Assembly (NCBI RefSeq): GCF_020085105.1
Contig: NC_058062.1
Location: 2,504,001-2,568,000 of the forward strand
Source of the DNA: Siniperca chuatsi
Taxonomy: Eukaryota > Chordata > Actinopteri > Centrarchiformes > Sinipercidae
Direction of reading: 5' to 3'
Length of the DNA stretch: 64,000 nucleotides
Notes under the pieces: model-generated
Database searches by the model: none
Seen by the model: only the letters and a program-made list of their open reading frames with translations
What the model was told of the DNA's origin: nothing
Program-made: the position numbers and the translations under genes
In this document: positions 54,301-64,000 of the stretch, piece by piece
How the letters are laid out: each line of letters opens with the position of its first letter
Numbering within the stretch: the first letter of the stretch is position 1

Positions 54301-54784
54301 GCTACATAACCCGCCCTGAATACGCAGCGGAGACACTAAGGGATAGCTCCCGCGGTGGAAACCAGTGGACACATTTCTACAGTCGCACAGTATTTACCGT
54401 CACATCGCCCAGCCCTATTAGGAAGCTTATTTCTACCATCATACATTATCTTATATTAGCCTATATTTACAGCACAATCATATGTGGCCAGGAATGAGTT
54501 TGATGTTACTGGTTGTTGGTTACTTCGTATTTTGTCATATTTTGTGTATCTTTGGGGAAATTTGATGAAGAACTCATTGAGAAAGTGATATTGATATTAA
54601 AAAAGTACCATAAAGGACTGCTATAGAATGAATTAAATGACAAATCCACAATCTTGCCAACTGAAATAAACCTTTTGAGATGAAAATTCAAAATGCTTCT
54701 ATGTAATTTTCGGTGGAAACGTGATAATTAGGGATGCACTGATTCGATACACTGGGTCAGCGTCAGCAATGACATCGGCAGCAG

Positions 54785-55060
54785 AGCTGAAACGAAAATA
54801 AACTATTTTAATAATTGATTAATCATTTAAGTCATTTATCAAGCACAAATGCAAAACAATTGCTTGTTCCAGCTTCTCAAATGTTAATAGTTTTATATCA
54901 TAGTAAATTAAATATCTTTGGGTTTTGGCCTGTTAATCTGACAGAAAATGCGATTTGAAGATTTCTTCTTAGGCTGTGGGAAATTGTGATGGGCTAAATG
55001 ATTAATCAATTCATTAAAAAACCCAGTCAACAGATTTATTGATAAAGAAAATGATCTGTT
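54785..55060 (-). mobile_element. 'gctgcaactaac' element, degenerate
   Basis: Starts gagctgaaacgaaaataaac and shares 'gttccagcttctcaaatg' and 'ttgggttttggcctgtta'. Confidence 0.6.
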
Positions 55061-57529
55061 GGAGTCCCCTTGATTCTCGCACCAAAAATAGACTGCTTTG
55101 GCAGGAAGACATTTAAGGTAGTGTAAAAGGAAATTCATCTCATCTTCAGTTTCGTTCTGTCTGCATGCTGTGTTTGCCCTGCATTTTTAATATCAATTTA
55201 AAGTCAATATTTCAGTCAGAGTTTCTGGGTATGATGGTGCAATCAACTTCAAATAAGTGTGTTAGCAATATATTTGTATATTTCACGCTATGATTTAATG
55301 AAAGTTTGCTTTCAACACCCTAATTTGAAAGTGAAATGATGCAGTTACAGTGTGACGTTGCAGCGCCTTTTGTTCCGCTGTCTTTCTTGAACCCAGACTG
55401 ATTTTACTTTGCAATGAATATTTCAGAAGTATGTAGCAGGAAATATTTGAGTTTTATCAGTTAAAACCAGTGAGAAGTACTCTGGCTTTACTAATTTAAT
55501 GAATTTAGTTGTATATACTGTTGGAAAAGTGTTTCTGTGAGTTTCTGTCTGTTCATGTTGCTGTAGAAAAAACTTTTAGAACCAGTCGTATGCGATTGTG
55601 TTTGCGACTGCGGTGACATTAACACTGATGTTACAGCTGACAGAACTGTTGTTTTAAAACTAGATGAACTCTACATGTTGATGTTACTTTGTTCAGTGCT
55701 ATCAGTGTTCCCCCACACCGAACGGCTTTAACATTAACATGCAGGCGAAATAACCAAACGCAGCAGAGCAGCAGCATTATTTTAGCGATCTTTGATATTA
55801 GATGCTAAGGTCACAGGAAGGAGCTTATTAAACTGACTTTAGATAACCTGCTGGGCTGACTTTATCACTGAGTGTATTCTGGGGTCAGTATTGTATAATA
55901 AGTGCACCCATTTTGTGTTTTTATTTTTGCAAAGAAGGTTTATGTTGTACAGAAAAGCAATAAAATAAACAGTAAAATAAACAGGTTCACGTAAAATCAG
56001 GATCTGCCACGCTGAGCATGCCTTATCCAAACTGTATTTAAAGGTCAGTATCAGTTTAATCCCACACTAGGCTAGTAGCATTGTTTACTGACTGGGAGGT
56101 TGGTTGCTAGCTGGTAGCGATAGGAAGTGGTTTTCTTGTTGCCTCACATCCGTCAGTCAAAGTGCTCTGCATGCTGTGTTGTACCTTGTAGTTTTTGTGG
56201 TGGAGGATGCAGGTTATTGATTATCCTAATTCAGCTATTCAGTTTGATTCTTTCAGCAAAAGTTGAATTCATTATAAAATGTCACATTCTGTCCACAATT
56301 TGATTCACTTCAGTTTGATTAATTTAGATATTTCCAACAGTTATCTACACTAAAACACTTCTGCAAAGAACGACATTATTTTTGCAAGGACAGACTTCAG
56401 CCTCAAACACGTCAATACAACCCTGAAATTACATACGCAGACTACTTATTTGTTTTGCCGAATACATTTTGAGGCTAATGTAATTGCTGCCTGGATCATG
56501 TTCACTGGCAAAAATGTTTTTGGAAGGAACAAAGTGCCACACACAAGTTGTAGGGAGGTGGTCGGGCCGGGTGGTGGATGCCAGACTTTGACGCCGAAGG
56601 TTAGGGAAAGTTTGTGGTTTTTAGTTGAATGTTAGTACAGTAAACACAACTCGTGTTAGATCTTTCTCAAACCTTATCCAAGTGCTGTGAGTGCCTAAAG
56701 GTAGCCATAAAAAATATTAATCATGATTTAGGTAGTTGTTATCAGTGGATATTGTATTTCAAGAATGGATATTGTAGGAAAAGAAAGATTATTTTGTTAA
56801 AAAAAACAACATAAAATGTTATTTTGGTTGCATTTCGTCTGATCCTAGATGTTTTTCCTGTTGCAAATAAATAGTATATAAAGGTCATTTCTATAAAACA
56901 GTGTTGAAAAGTGGGGAGACAGATGTCAGAGTATGACGGTATTGGTATTTAATTGAAAAGGTATTAATTGATTTGTAATTGATACCATAGGTTACCCTCA
57001 AAGAAATGCATCATATTGCATGTTTTTGTACACCAGCCTGGTTCCAGACCTTTGAACCAACATCATCACATAGTAGTGAACACGAAATAGCAATCTAGTC
57101 TGATCAGGCTGTTTATTTTATACCCTGTAGTCAAACACGAACGTTTTATACTGATACTTTCTAATTCAAAGATCTAAATCTGAATTACTCTTGTTGCACC
57201 ACTGGGATTAATGCTTTTTTAATCATGCATTTTCTTAAGGGGTTGGTTCACCCAAATTAAAGAAACATATTTTATCACCTAACTTCTAGTGCTCTCTGAT
57301 GCCGATAGTTTTATCTGCTGCCAGCCCAGTACAGTAGAGGTGAATGAAATTTATTTTGGGATGTCCCTGTTACTCGGGATAATCCACAGAATACGCTGTC
57401 AACAGTTTTCTTTGCTGCTTTGCTGTTTCCACATTTATGTGTGTGATTTTTAAACAAAGAACAATCTTAAAAACAAGAAAATAGCAGAGAGTTAATACAG
57501 GTTAATACTCCAAGTTAATACAGTACAGC

Positions 57530-58090
57530 AGGGAAAGTTTACCTGTATAGCACATTTCAACAACAAGGCAATTCAAAGTGCTTTGCATAAAACATAAAAG
57601 CAACATAGGGCAATATAAAAAGACATTTAAATACACTTAAAAAACCCTTTAAAATAAAAACAAGATAAAACAGGAGAGTAAAAGTTACAGTGCAGTGTAA
57701 GAAATGAATCATTATTTGATTTACAAACAGAAAAGTCTTCAGCCTTGATTTAAAAGAACTGAGAGTTGCAGCAGTTTGTTCCAGATATGTGGAGCATAAA
57801 AACTGATCGCTGCTTCTCCAGGTTTATTTTAGACTCTGGGGGCAGGAAGCAGACCTGGTCCCAGACCACCTGAGAGGTCTTGGTTGGTTCATAACGTAGC
57901 AGAAGATCAGAAATGTATTTTGGCCCTAAACCATTCAGTGCTTTATAAACCAACAGCAGTATTTTAAAATCACTTCCTTTGACCGACAGGAAACCAGTGT
58001 AAAGACCTCAGAACTGGATGTGATTCACTTTCTTGGTCTTAGCGAGCAGCAGCGTTCTGAATCGGCTGCAGTATGTGAGTTTATTTGTGT
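57530..58090 (-). mobile_element. LINE fragment: reverse transcriptase C-terminus and 3' UTR
   Basis: On minus, VYKALNGLGPKYISDLLLRY is the C-terminal end of an L2/Rex-type reverse transcriptase ORF, then a UTR ending 'aaagcactttgaattgcctt' and 'gttgaaatgtgctata'. The ORF is broken. It ends about 65 bases before the crlf3 coding-exon acceptor. Confidence 0.8.
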
Positions 58091-58165
58091 CTGGTTTCAG
58101 GTTGTGCTGCATCTTGGTTGTGTTTTGTAAATATTCTGCTCTTGTGCGTGTCAGGAGGCGGGAGG

Positions 58166-58282
58166 ATGTCTGTGGAGGTGGACTTGCTGCTGCAGGAGGC
58201 GAAAGAAAGCATCGAGGCGGCCCAGAACTACCGTAGTGAACTCCAGCAGCGTCTGCATGGCCTCAACCAGGCCCGCAAACAG
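58166..58282 (+). CDS. crlf3: crlf3 coding exon 1
   Basis: Thirty-nine codons starting at ATG 58166, twelve bases after the acceptor gcgtgtcag, with the Kozak-like context ggaggATGT. It ends QARKQ in phase 0 with donor GTACCG. Confidence 0.92.
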
Positions 58283-61200
58283 GTACCGCAGTCTGTTCAC
58301 ACCCCTACACATATACAGATTTAAAATAGACTACAACAGGCCAGAGTCTTCACTTCTTTTAGAGTCTTCACTTCTTTTGTTAAGAAAAAATGTCTCATGT
58401 TACAATGTTGTCCTCATGAGGTATGATGGATTTTCCTCCCTGACTGCCATCTTTGTCTGTTTTACACACTCAAATGAACTCAACCGGACCAGGGCAGTGT
58501 GAGGTGTGTTAGCCCCTGACCCAACACAATCCCAGGAGAGTATATCTCTCTCTCTCGCTGTTATCTCTTCCTTCCTCCTGCTGTCTAGATTTACCCCTCC
58601 AGCTGCTCACAGTAAACAATGCTGCTGTTTCCTGTTGCTATGGACAGACAGCAAGCCTTAGAGGAGAGATGAAGGAGGAGAAAGAGAGGAGAGGGACCGG
58701 GCCAGATTCTTGTGCAAAAACATAAAGCTCAGACTCATTTTAATTTATCAATAATTGTTTATACACAGTGAAATTGAAAATCATTTATTGGGTTTTGTTT
58801 TGGATGCATAAATATATTATCTTCACTACAGGCACTATGGCTGGGTATCATTTAATTTTTTATTTTTTTTTTATATTAGGATTTATGGGATACCATAGTT
58901 AAATTATACTTTGTTCAGTACTTTCCTTTGAGGAATGTGAACGTGTTTTTAATGTCAGAAATAAAGCCAATCTTCAAGCCAACTCAAATGCTAAACGAAC
59001 ATCATAAAGAACTTTGTCTAAATAAGGTTCTGTCTAAAAATTGACTGTCTTTTAAAATGAGTAAATATCTGATTAAATAATAAGTAAACAAGACTGCGGA
59101 TCTGTTCAGAATTTGGATGTCAACTTGACAGTTTTCGACACATTTTGGTCTGTACCAAAAAGTATTGAGGTTTGATACTCAGCCGTATTAGTCACTTAGT
59201 ACAGTTAGTACAGTCACTGCTGTGTTGATGTCAGCATGTTTGTCTATAGTGCAACACTTTGATCCAGAGTGAAATATTTCGCGACTAATGAATGGCTCGG
59301 TCATACAAGTGACGCTAACTGTGCGTCTGCTAATATGCTAACTTTAGAATGCTAATATATCCATGCCACCAGACATCAGGTTGTTAAAATCTAATAGTTG
59401 TTAATATGCCGACTGTTGCATATTAATAGGAGAACGCTGGAATGCTGAATGTTAGCATTTATTTATTTATTTAGTCTCCCCACTATTGGGAAGGATCTAA
59501 GAATAGCAAAGCTGTCTCTCCATTTTTCGTCCGTCCAACATTTTTCGGCTGCTGTCCTGGCTACAGACTTTTAGTCTTCCAGGAAAAAAACGCTGCTGTT
59601 TGGGTTTCTCCTCGAGGCAGATATGAGCTATATTCATGTTTGTTCCAGTAACACAGTTTTGCGGCAGTACTTGACACTTGAATAGATGTTTATGGAGAGT
59701 TGTTGTCGTTTTATGTCATTTTAAGTGACTAATACGTGAAGAAAAGCTTTATCACGCCCCTGTGGCACAATCTAAAACTGCAGCACACGAACACAGATGT
59801 ACTTGAATGTCAGGAAATCTAAAGACGTACTGTCTTTTCATTAAAAATAATAAAGTTGTCTGTTCATCAGAAATGTTTTAACACATTTATTGATTCCTCA
59901 AAAGTTTATCTTATTGAAAAGGTAAAGGTTTGTTTACACACAGTGAGCAACAAAAAATAAATACATTTAAAAAAAAAGTGAGATGATCTTGAAAGAGAAT
60001 GTGAAAAGCGTAAATCCTCTTAGAGTAAATGTCCAAAGGGAAAAGAGTAAGTAGTCGTCCTCTCTCCCTCCCAGACAGAGTCGTGATCAGGTGACTCCCC
60101 TGTCAAAACAAATACAATACAGATGACCTTTAGATTGTTGTAAAACCAAATTTGAATGAATGTTTTTGTTCGTTGTTCAGACTGTTAGCCATTTTGGTTT
60201 TTAGCTTACATACTGGGCTTTCTGTGATGTTTTCACAACGTCAGTCAGTAGCGATTGGCATATGAAGGATTATTTCGACACTTATTCGCTTTCTTGTCGA
60301 GAGTTATATCAAAAGATAGATGCAACTCTTATATCTGTATGCTAAATGTGAAGCTACACCCAGCAGCTTAGCTAAGCATAAAGACTGGAAACAGCTAGCC
60401 TTGCTCTGTCTGAAGGTAATAAAATCCACCTACCAGCACCTCTAAAGCTCACTAATTAACACGGCGTATCTCATTTGTGTTTTTACGGGGGCTTATGTGC
60501 GTGACCGTTTCCTGTCCGGGTGCAGTGACTTCCTGGAGTATGATCGTCAACGATGACTAGAAGTAAAACCACCACCAATTATTGTTTTTACACTTCGGTG
60601 TGTTGTATGGTCCTTAAAAGTCCTTAGTGGTGCAATCCTACTTCAACCTTTATATATAATAATATAATTTCATAATGCACCTAGCTTTTTTACAGTACTT
60701 TTTCCAATCCGCAGCCAGTGACTATTTATTGATTTTGTATGGAGATGTATATTAAGTAAAGTAAAAAGTGCTCTTTAAATGTCTCACACACACAATAAGT
60801 TTCCCTCCGCCCAATCCCAGATTCCCAGCTGTCCCATCAAACATTGTCTTAGATCGAGTATGTGGTGGTGTTTCTTTCCCATAACCCCCTTCTTTCCAAC
60901 AGCAGGGATGGCTCATTACCAGACTAATGGAATCCAGGAAACATTACACACCACATCCTTGTACTTCTATCTTTGTGAGGACCGTCATTAACATAATGCA
61001 TTCCCTAGCCCCTAACCCTCACCCTCACTGTAACCATAACCTAATTCTAACCTAACCCTTAAAACCAAGTCTTAACCTTCTAACAGCCCTTTTGAAGTTG
61101 TGAGGACCGGCCAAAATGTCCTCACTTTCCAAAAATGTCCTCGCTCTGTAGGTACAAAACGTGTTTCAGTACAAGTACTCACACACACATACAATGAGAA

Positions 61201-61478
61201 CAAGAAAGCGCAACATGTGTGTGTGTGTGTGTTTGAAAACTCAGACAATACTATCACTGCAGCATCTTGTCCTGGAAGAGGAGTCGTCCAAACATTCGCC
61301 TGATGTTGGATGATCACCTCCCCTTGTTTGACAAATTGTTTGATGATGTCTGGTCATATTTTTAGTTTGAGTATTATTTTACGAACCCCCAAATATTGAT
61401 CATTGGTTGTCTGTGTCGTACTGATAGTCGTCAGGAAGTGATGCGATGTCTCCAGTGGAAAATGTCCTGTGTCTGCTC

Positions 61479-61562
<84 letters not shown>

Positions 61563-61719
61563 TCAGTGTATATTCTGGCAAAAAAAAAAAACAGTGTGTC
61601 TTTCCATTCTCATAGTCATACTGTTCCTGCTTTATCAGTGCAGCAGTTGTCAATCAGCCTTCCGTTTCCTGCTATCTCCCTATCGCTCTGTCTGTATACT
61701 CATTGTGAAATGCTTGGGC

Positions 61720-61758
<39 letters not shown>

Positions 61759-63980
61759 AAAGTATGTTATGCAAAGAGGAACTGAAACATGACCTCTACC
61801 GCTGATGGTAAACCAGCAAGCTTCCTGACAAGCTACTTGTCAGTGAAGGTAGTCAGTATGGTATAAGGCTCAGTAGTAGTAGTAGTAGTAGTAGTAGTGT
61901 TGTCTGTGTATGCAAAGCCTGATATATTGTACTATATCTTCCTCCACTGTTGTCCAGAAACTATTAAAAACACATCAGTGAGCCGCACTGTTGCACTGGG
62001 TAACATGTTCCTTCATCACCATGAACACACACACTGTAGTTTATTCTGACTCAGTCCCACACACACCGTCCTGCTGCCCCAAACACTCACTAGAGCACCA
62101 CTTGTGGATTCATCCGCCGCTGAAAATAGTCCCCAACAAATGCACTACTTCCTCCTGTTGGTTTGCTAAAAACTACAGGGAGCAGCTGTTTTAGGAAATT
62201 ACTGAGCCTTTTTAAAAAATAAAACTATACATAAGTATAGTATAGCCATTAGTTATCACATTATTTTATTGTTTTCCAGCAAATTGGATTATTTTTCTGA
62301 AAATGTCAAAATATAAGCTATCATGACATTGTGACAGCATGTTGTCTGCATGGCCTCCTCGATTGTTTGTGAACAGGAAACCTGTCTGTAACAACTTTCA
62401 TTGTGATCTACAAACGTGCTGACTGGCACCAGTGACTGGTATTGCCTTCCCTAGACCCCTCAGCTAGATGTTGTAGTCAATACCATTTAATAGATACTGA
62501 TACAAAATGAGATGTATTTTAGTACTGAAGTAATGACTCCTGCAGTATCAGTCTGTACATACCTGGACTGTGGTTGTACTGTGAAGGTGTGAAATTACAT
62601 AAATGTAAAGATGCTTAATAACAGCCAACACTCTTTTCAAAGAAACCTCTTTTCTGTGTTCCTTAGGTCCGGGGCAGCTCGGGTCAGGCCCGCGAGGCCC
62701 TCCGGCGGCACTTTGTGGAGCTGCAGGCGGCAGCGAGTCGGTTGCTGACAGAGCGATTGGCCACCCTGCTGGCCGAGGTGGACGTCATCGAGGCAGACAG
62801 CGTCAAACCGCTAGATGACTGCCAGAGCCTCATTGAGCACGGGGTGGGCCAGGCTGACGAGCTGCTGAGAGAGGGTGGGTCCCTGAAATACAACGTTTAC
62901 ATGTCTGCTGTTCGACAGACACCATCTGCAGAACAATTCTTCTTTCTTTTTTTTCAGGAAGGAGCAAAGGAATACTTGTTTTCTACTTGTTAGCCACAGC
63001 TGTTGTTATGTGATAGTAAAATATATTCCTTGGGTTCTTTGGACTGTTGGTCAAGCAAAACAAGACACTTTCAGCTGTCACCTCTGCAATTATTTAGGGG
63101 TGTGACGAGATCTCGTGCCACGATGTGCCATAGATGTGTTAAATATAGCCTCTGTCTCTGTCTCTCCAGGGGAAGCAGCTCTGCGTTGTGGTCTTGGGGA
63201 GAAGGAGGACCAACTGGGCAGTTTCACCAAGAAGGCCATGCACATCCAGCTGGACAGGTAGGACAGGGACACTCTGTAGGACTGCAGGTGTTTCCATCCG
63301 TTAAGCAAAACAAATCACCTGCTGTGTGCAATAATATTCCATGATCAAAAAAAGCACGTGAATCTGTCCTGTACAGTAATTTTGGTATTTCATGGTGTTT
63401 TAAATTAACAGTGTGCTGTTATTCCCTTCTGTTGAAATCTTTTCTAACTGGTCCTGTGTGTTTTCCAGTTTACCTGAGGTACCAGCGTTGGTGGACGTGC
63501 CGTGTGTTTCAGCCCAGCTCGACGACTCCCTGCTGGGTCTGCTGAAGGACCGGGTGTCCCGCCACGGCTCCGTCTCCTCCCACCCGCCCGTCCAGATCGA
63601 CGAGCTGCAGGAGAGACCGGGCAGCATCCTGGTCCGTTGGTGTAAGGTCAGCAAGGGGCAGTGGCATAAACACAGAGAACATACTCACATACATAGTGAA
63701 CGTGTTGATGTAAATGTAAAACACTTTGTAATTATTATGTGTGCGCATCAGGTGGATGAGGACTTTGCAGCAGCAGATTATCGGCTGCAGTACCGGCGGT
63801 CTGGCAGCGGGGGGAGCCAGTATGAGGACGCCTTCATCGGTCGAGACTGTGAGTTCCTGGTTCTCCACCTCGACCCTCACACCGATTATCTGTTCAGGGT
63901 CTGCGCCCGCGGGGAGGGTCGCACCGAGTGGAGCCCCTGGAGCATCCCACAGACAGGATACACCACACTCGCACCGCATG
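58166..63980 (+). CDS. crlf3: CRLF3 (cytokine receptor-like factor 3), first five coding exons, 3'-partial
   Basis: CRLF3 is a conserved animal protein with a coiled-coil N-terminus, a fibronectin type III domain and a SPRY-like C-terminus. It lacks a visible signal peptide here, and roles in cell-cycle control and platelet maturation have been reported in mammals. Exons 58166-58282, 62667-62874, 63170-63257, 63469-63646 and 63752-63980 give 273 codons plus one base (human about 442 residues). The start MSVEVDLLLQEAKESIEAAQ aligns with human CRLF3, then IEADSVKPLDDCQSLIEHG, the highly conserved LPEVPALVDVPCVSAQLDDS, PPVQIDELQERPGSILVRW, and the cytokine-receptor-like WSPWS within the FnIII domain. 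The gene continues past the window end. Confidence 0.94.
60265..60625 (+). mobile_element. 'cacttattcgctttcttgtc' element
   Basis: Passes 'gcataaagactggaaacagc', 'ccacctaccagcacctctaa' and 'gctcactaattaacac', a known teleost repeat pattern. Related to 38.7 kb. Confidence 0.65.
60900..61170 (+). repeat. 'gtgaggacc' teleost repeat with degenerate telomere-like core
   Basis: 'ctttgtgaggaccgtc' and 'gtgaggaccggccaaaatgt' bracket 'cccctaaccctcaccctcac' and similar. The core mimics telomere units but is part of an interspersed repeat. Confidence 0.6.
61481..61561 (+). repeat. (CA)40 microsatellite
   Basis: About 80 bases, uninterrupted, in a crlf3 intron. Confidence 0.95.
61717..61754 (+). repeat. 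(GT)18 microsatellite
   Basis: Complementary to the CA tract about 155 bases upstream. Confidence 0.93.
61930..62200 (+). mobile_element. Long-TIR non-autonomous element, copy 3 (truncated)
   Basis: Same core and orientation as the copies at 1.9 and 40.4 kb, lacking clear terminal inverted repeats. Confidence 0.7.
62667..62874 (+). CDS. crlf3: crlf3 coding exon 2
   Basis: This 208-nt exon encodes VRGSSGQAREALRRHFVEL and TLLAEVDVIEADSVKPLDDC. Acceptor ccttag, donor GTGGGT, ends in phase 1. Confidence 0.93.
63170..63257 (+). CDS. crlf3: crlf3 coding exon 3
   Basis: This 88-nt exon encodes EAALRCGLGEKEDQLGSFTK and KAMHIQLD, matching human LWSFTKKASHIQLD. Acceptor tctccag, donor GTAGGA. Confidence 0.92.
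63469..63646 (+). CDS. crlf3: crlf3 coding exon 4
   Basis: This 178-nt exon encodes LPEVPALVDVPCVSAQLDDS and the start of the FnIII domain, ILVRWCK. Acceptor ttttccag, donor GTCAGC. Confidence 0.94.
63752..63980 (+). CDS. crlf3: crlf3 coding exon 5
   Basis: This 229-nt exon encodes VDEDFAAADYRLQYRRSG, LVLHLDPHTDYLFRVCARG and EWSPWS, the cytokine-receptor signature of the FnIII domain. It ends in phase 1 at donor GTAGGT, 20 bases before the window end. Confidence 0.93.
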
Positions 63981-64000
63981 GTAGGTGAAGCCTCAGCTGC

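Larger units (their letters stand above)
49081..58165 (+). other. Inferred first intron of crlf3, repeat-rich
   Basis: No coding exon was recognised. It holds a LINE 3' tail at 51.07-51.26 kb, four 'gggctgcaactaac' elements between 51.33 and 55.06 kb, an inverted-arm element at 52.05-52.49 kb, an 'actttattgatcccc' element at 53.79-54.30 kb, and a LINE fragment at 57.53-58.09 kb. 55.1-57.5 kb is AT-rich and unremarkable. Confidence 0.5.
58283..63751 (+). other. crlf3 introns after coding exon 1: contents
   Basis: 58283-62666 holds a 'gcatgctaac' repeat at 59.3 kb, a 'cattattcgctttc' element at 60.27-60.62 kb, a 'gaggaccggccaaaatgtcctcac' repeat at 60.9-61.17 kb, CA and GT microsatellites at 61.5-61.75 kb, and the third long-TIR repeat copy at 61.94 kb. 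The remaining introns are short and plain. Confidence 0.5.

Noticed and set aside
61008..61080. Telomere-like CCCTAA units suggesting an interstitial telomere
   Set aside because: Units are degenerate and lie inside the 'gtgaggaccggcc' interspersed repeat.
61396..61785. Open frames of threonine/histidine repeats
   Set aside because: They are translations of the CA and GT microsatellites, without splice or family support.

Overview
This window is vertebrate nuclear DNA, almost certainly from a teleost fish. Its genes are split into short GT-AG exons with vertebrate proteins. Its introns and intergenic DNA are full of teleost-type interspersed repeats: TTAA-flanked and hAT-like miniature elements, 'gggctgcaactaac' elements, 'actttattgatcccc' elements and LINE 3' ends. 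It also has many CA/GT microsatellites. No bacterial, phage or CRISPR features are present. Exon boundaries were set by hand from splice signals, reading-frame continuity and recalled protein families; no alignment or transcript data were available.

Layout. (1) 240-18851, plus strand: the last 30 coding exons of a class II myosin heavy chain of the smooth-muscle type (myh11-like). They run from just before switch II, through the converter, IQ neck and long coiled-coil rod, to an unusual Ser/Pro-rich tail. The first roughly 420 residues lie upstream of the window. (2) About 21.8-36.5 kb, minus strand: complete nde1 (LIS1/dynein adaptor), seven coding exons, one non-coding first exon and a long 3' UTR. 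It is tail-to-tail with the myosin gene, as in human 16p13.11. (3) 36.6-36.9 kb: a probable bidirectional promoter with a small plus-strand ORF at 36736. (4) 42936-47059, minus strand: complete mpv17l, four coding exons. (5) About 48.9 kb to the window end, plus strand: the 5' part of crlf3, with a candidate non-coding first exon near 49.0 kb, a 9-kb intron packed with repeats, and five coding exons from 58166. The gene runs off the right edge.

The myosin/nde1/mpv17l order and strands match the human 16p13.11 block. crlf3 is on another chromosome in human (17q11.2), so the mpv17l/crlf3 junction marks a rearrangement. These genes do not form one pathway: they cover contraction, dynein and centrosome function, organelle-membrane and redox roles, and a cytokine-receptor-like regulator.

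I found no clear new gene system. The most notable signals are: complementary GT and CA repeats hugging one myosin neck exon; a 69-nt GU tract in place of the pyrimidine tract at an nde1 acceptor; a perfect 17-bp hairpin in the nde1 3' UTR; a divergent, extended myosin tail; the small ORF and promoter divergent from nde1; and a candidate CpG promoter inside an nde1 intron.
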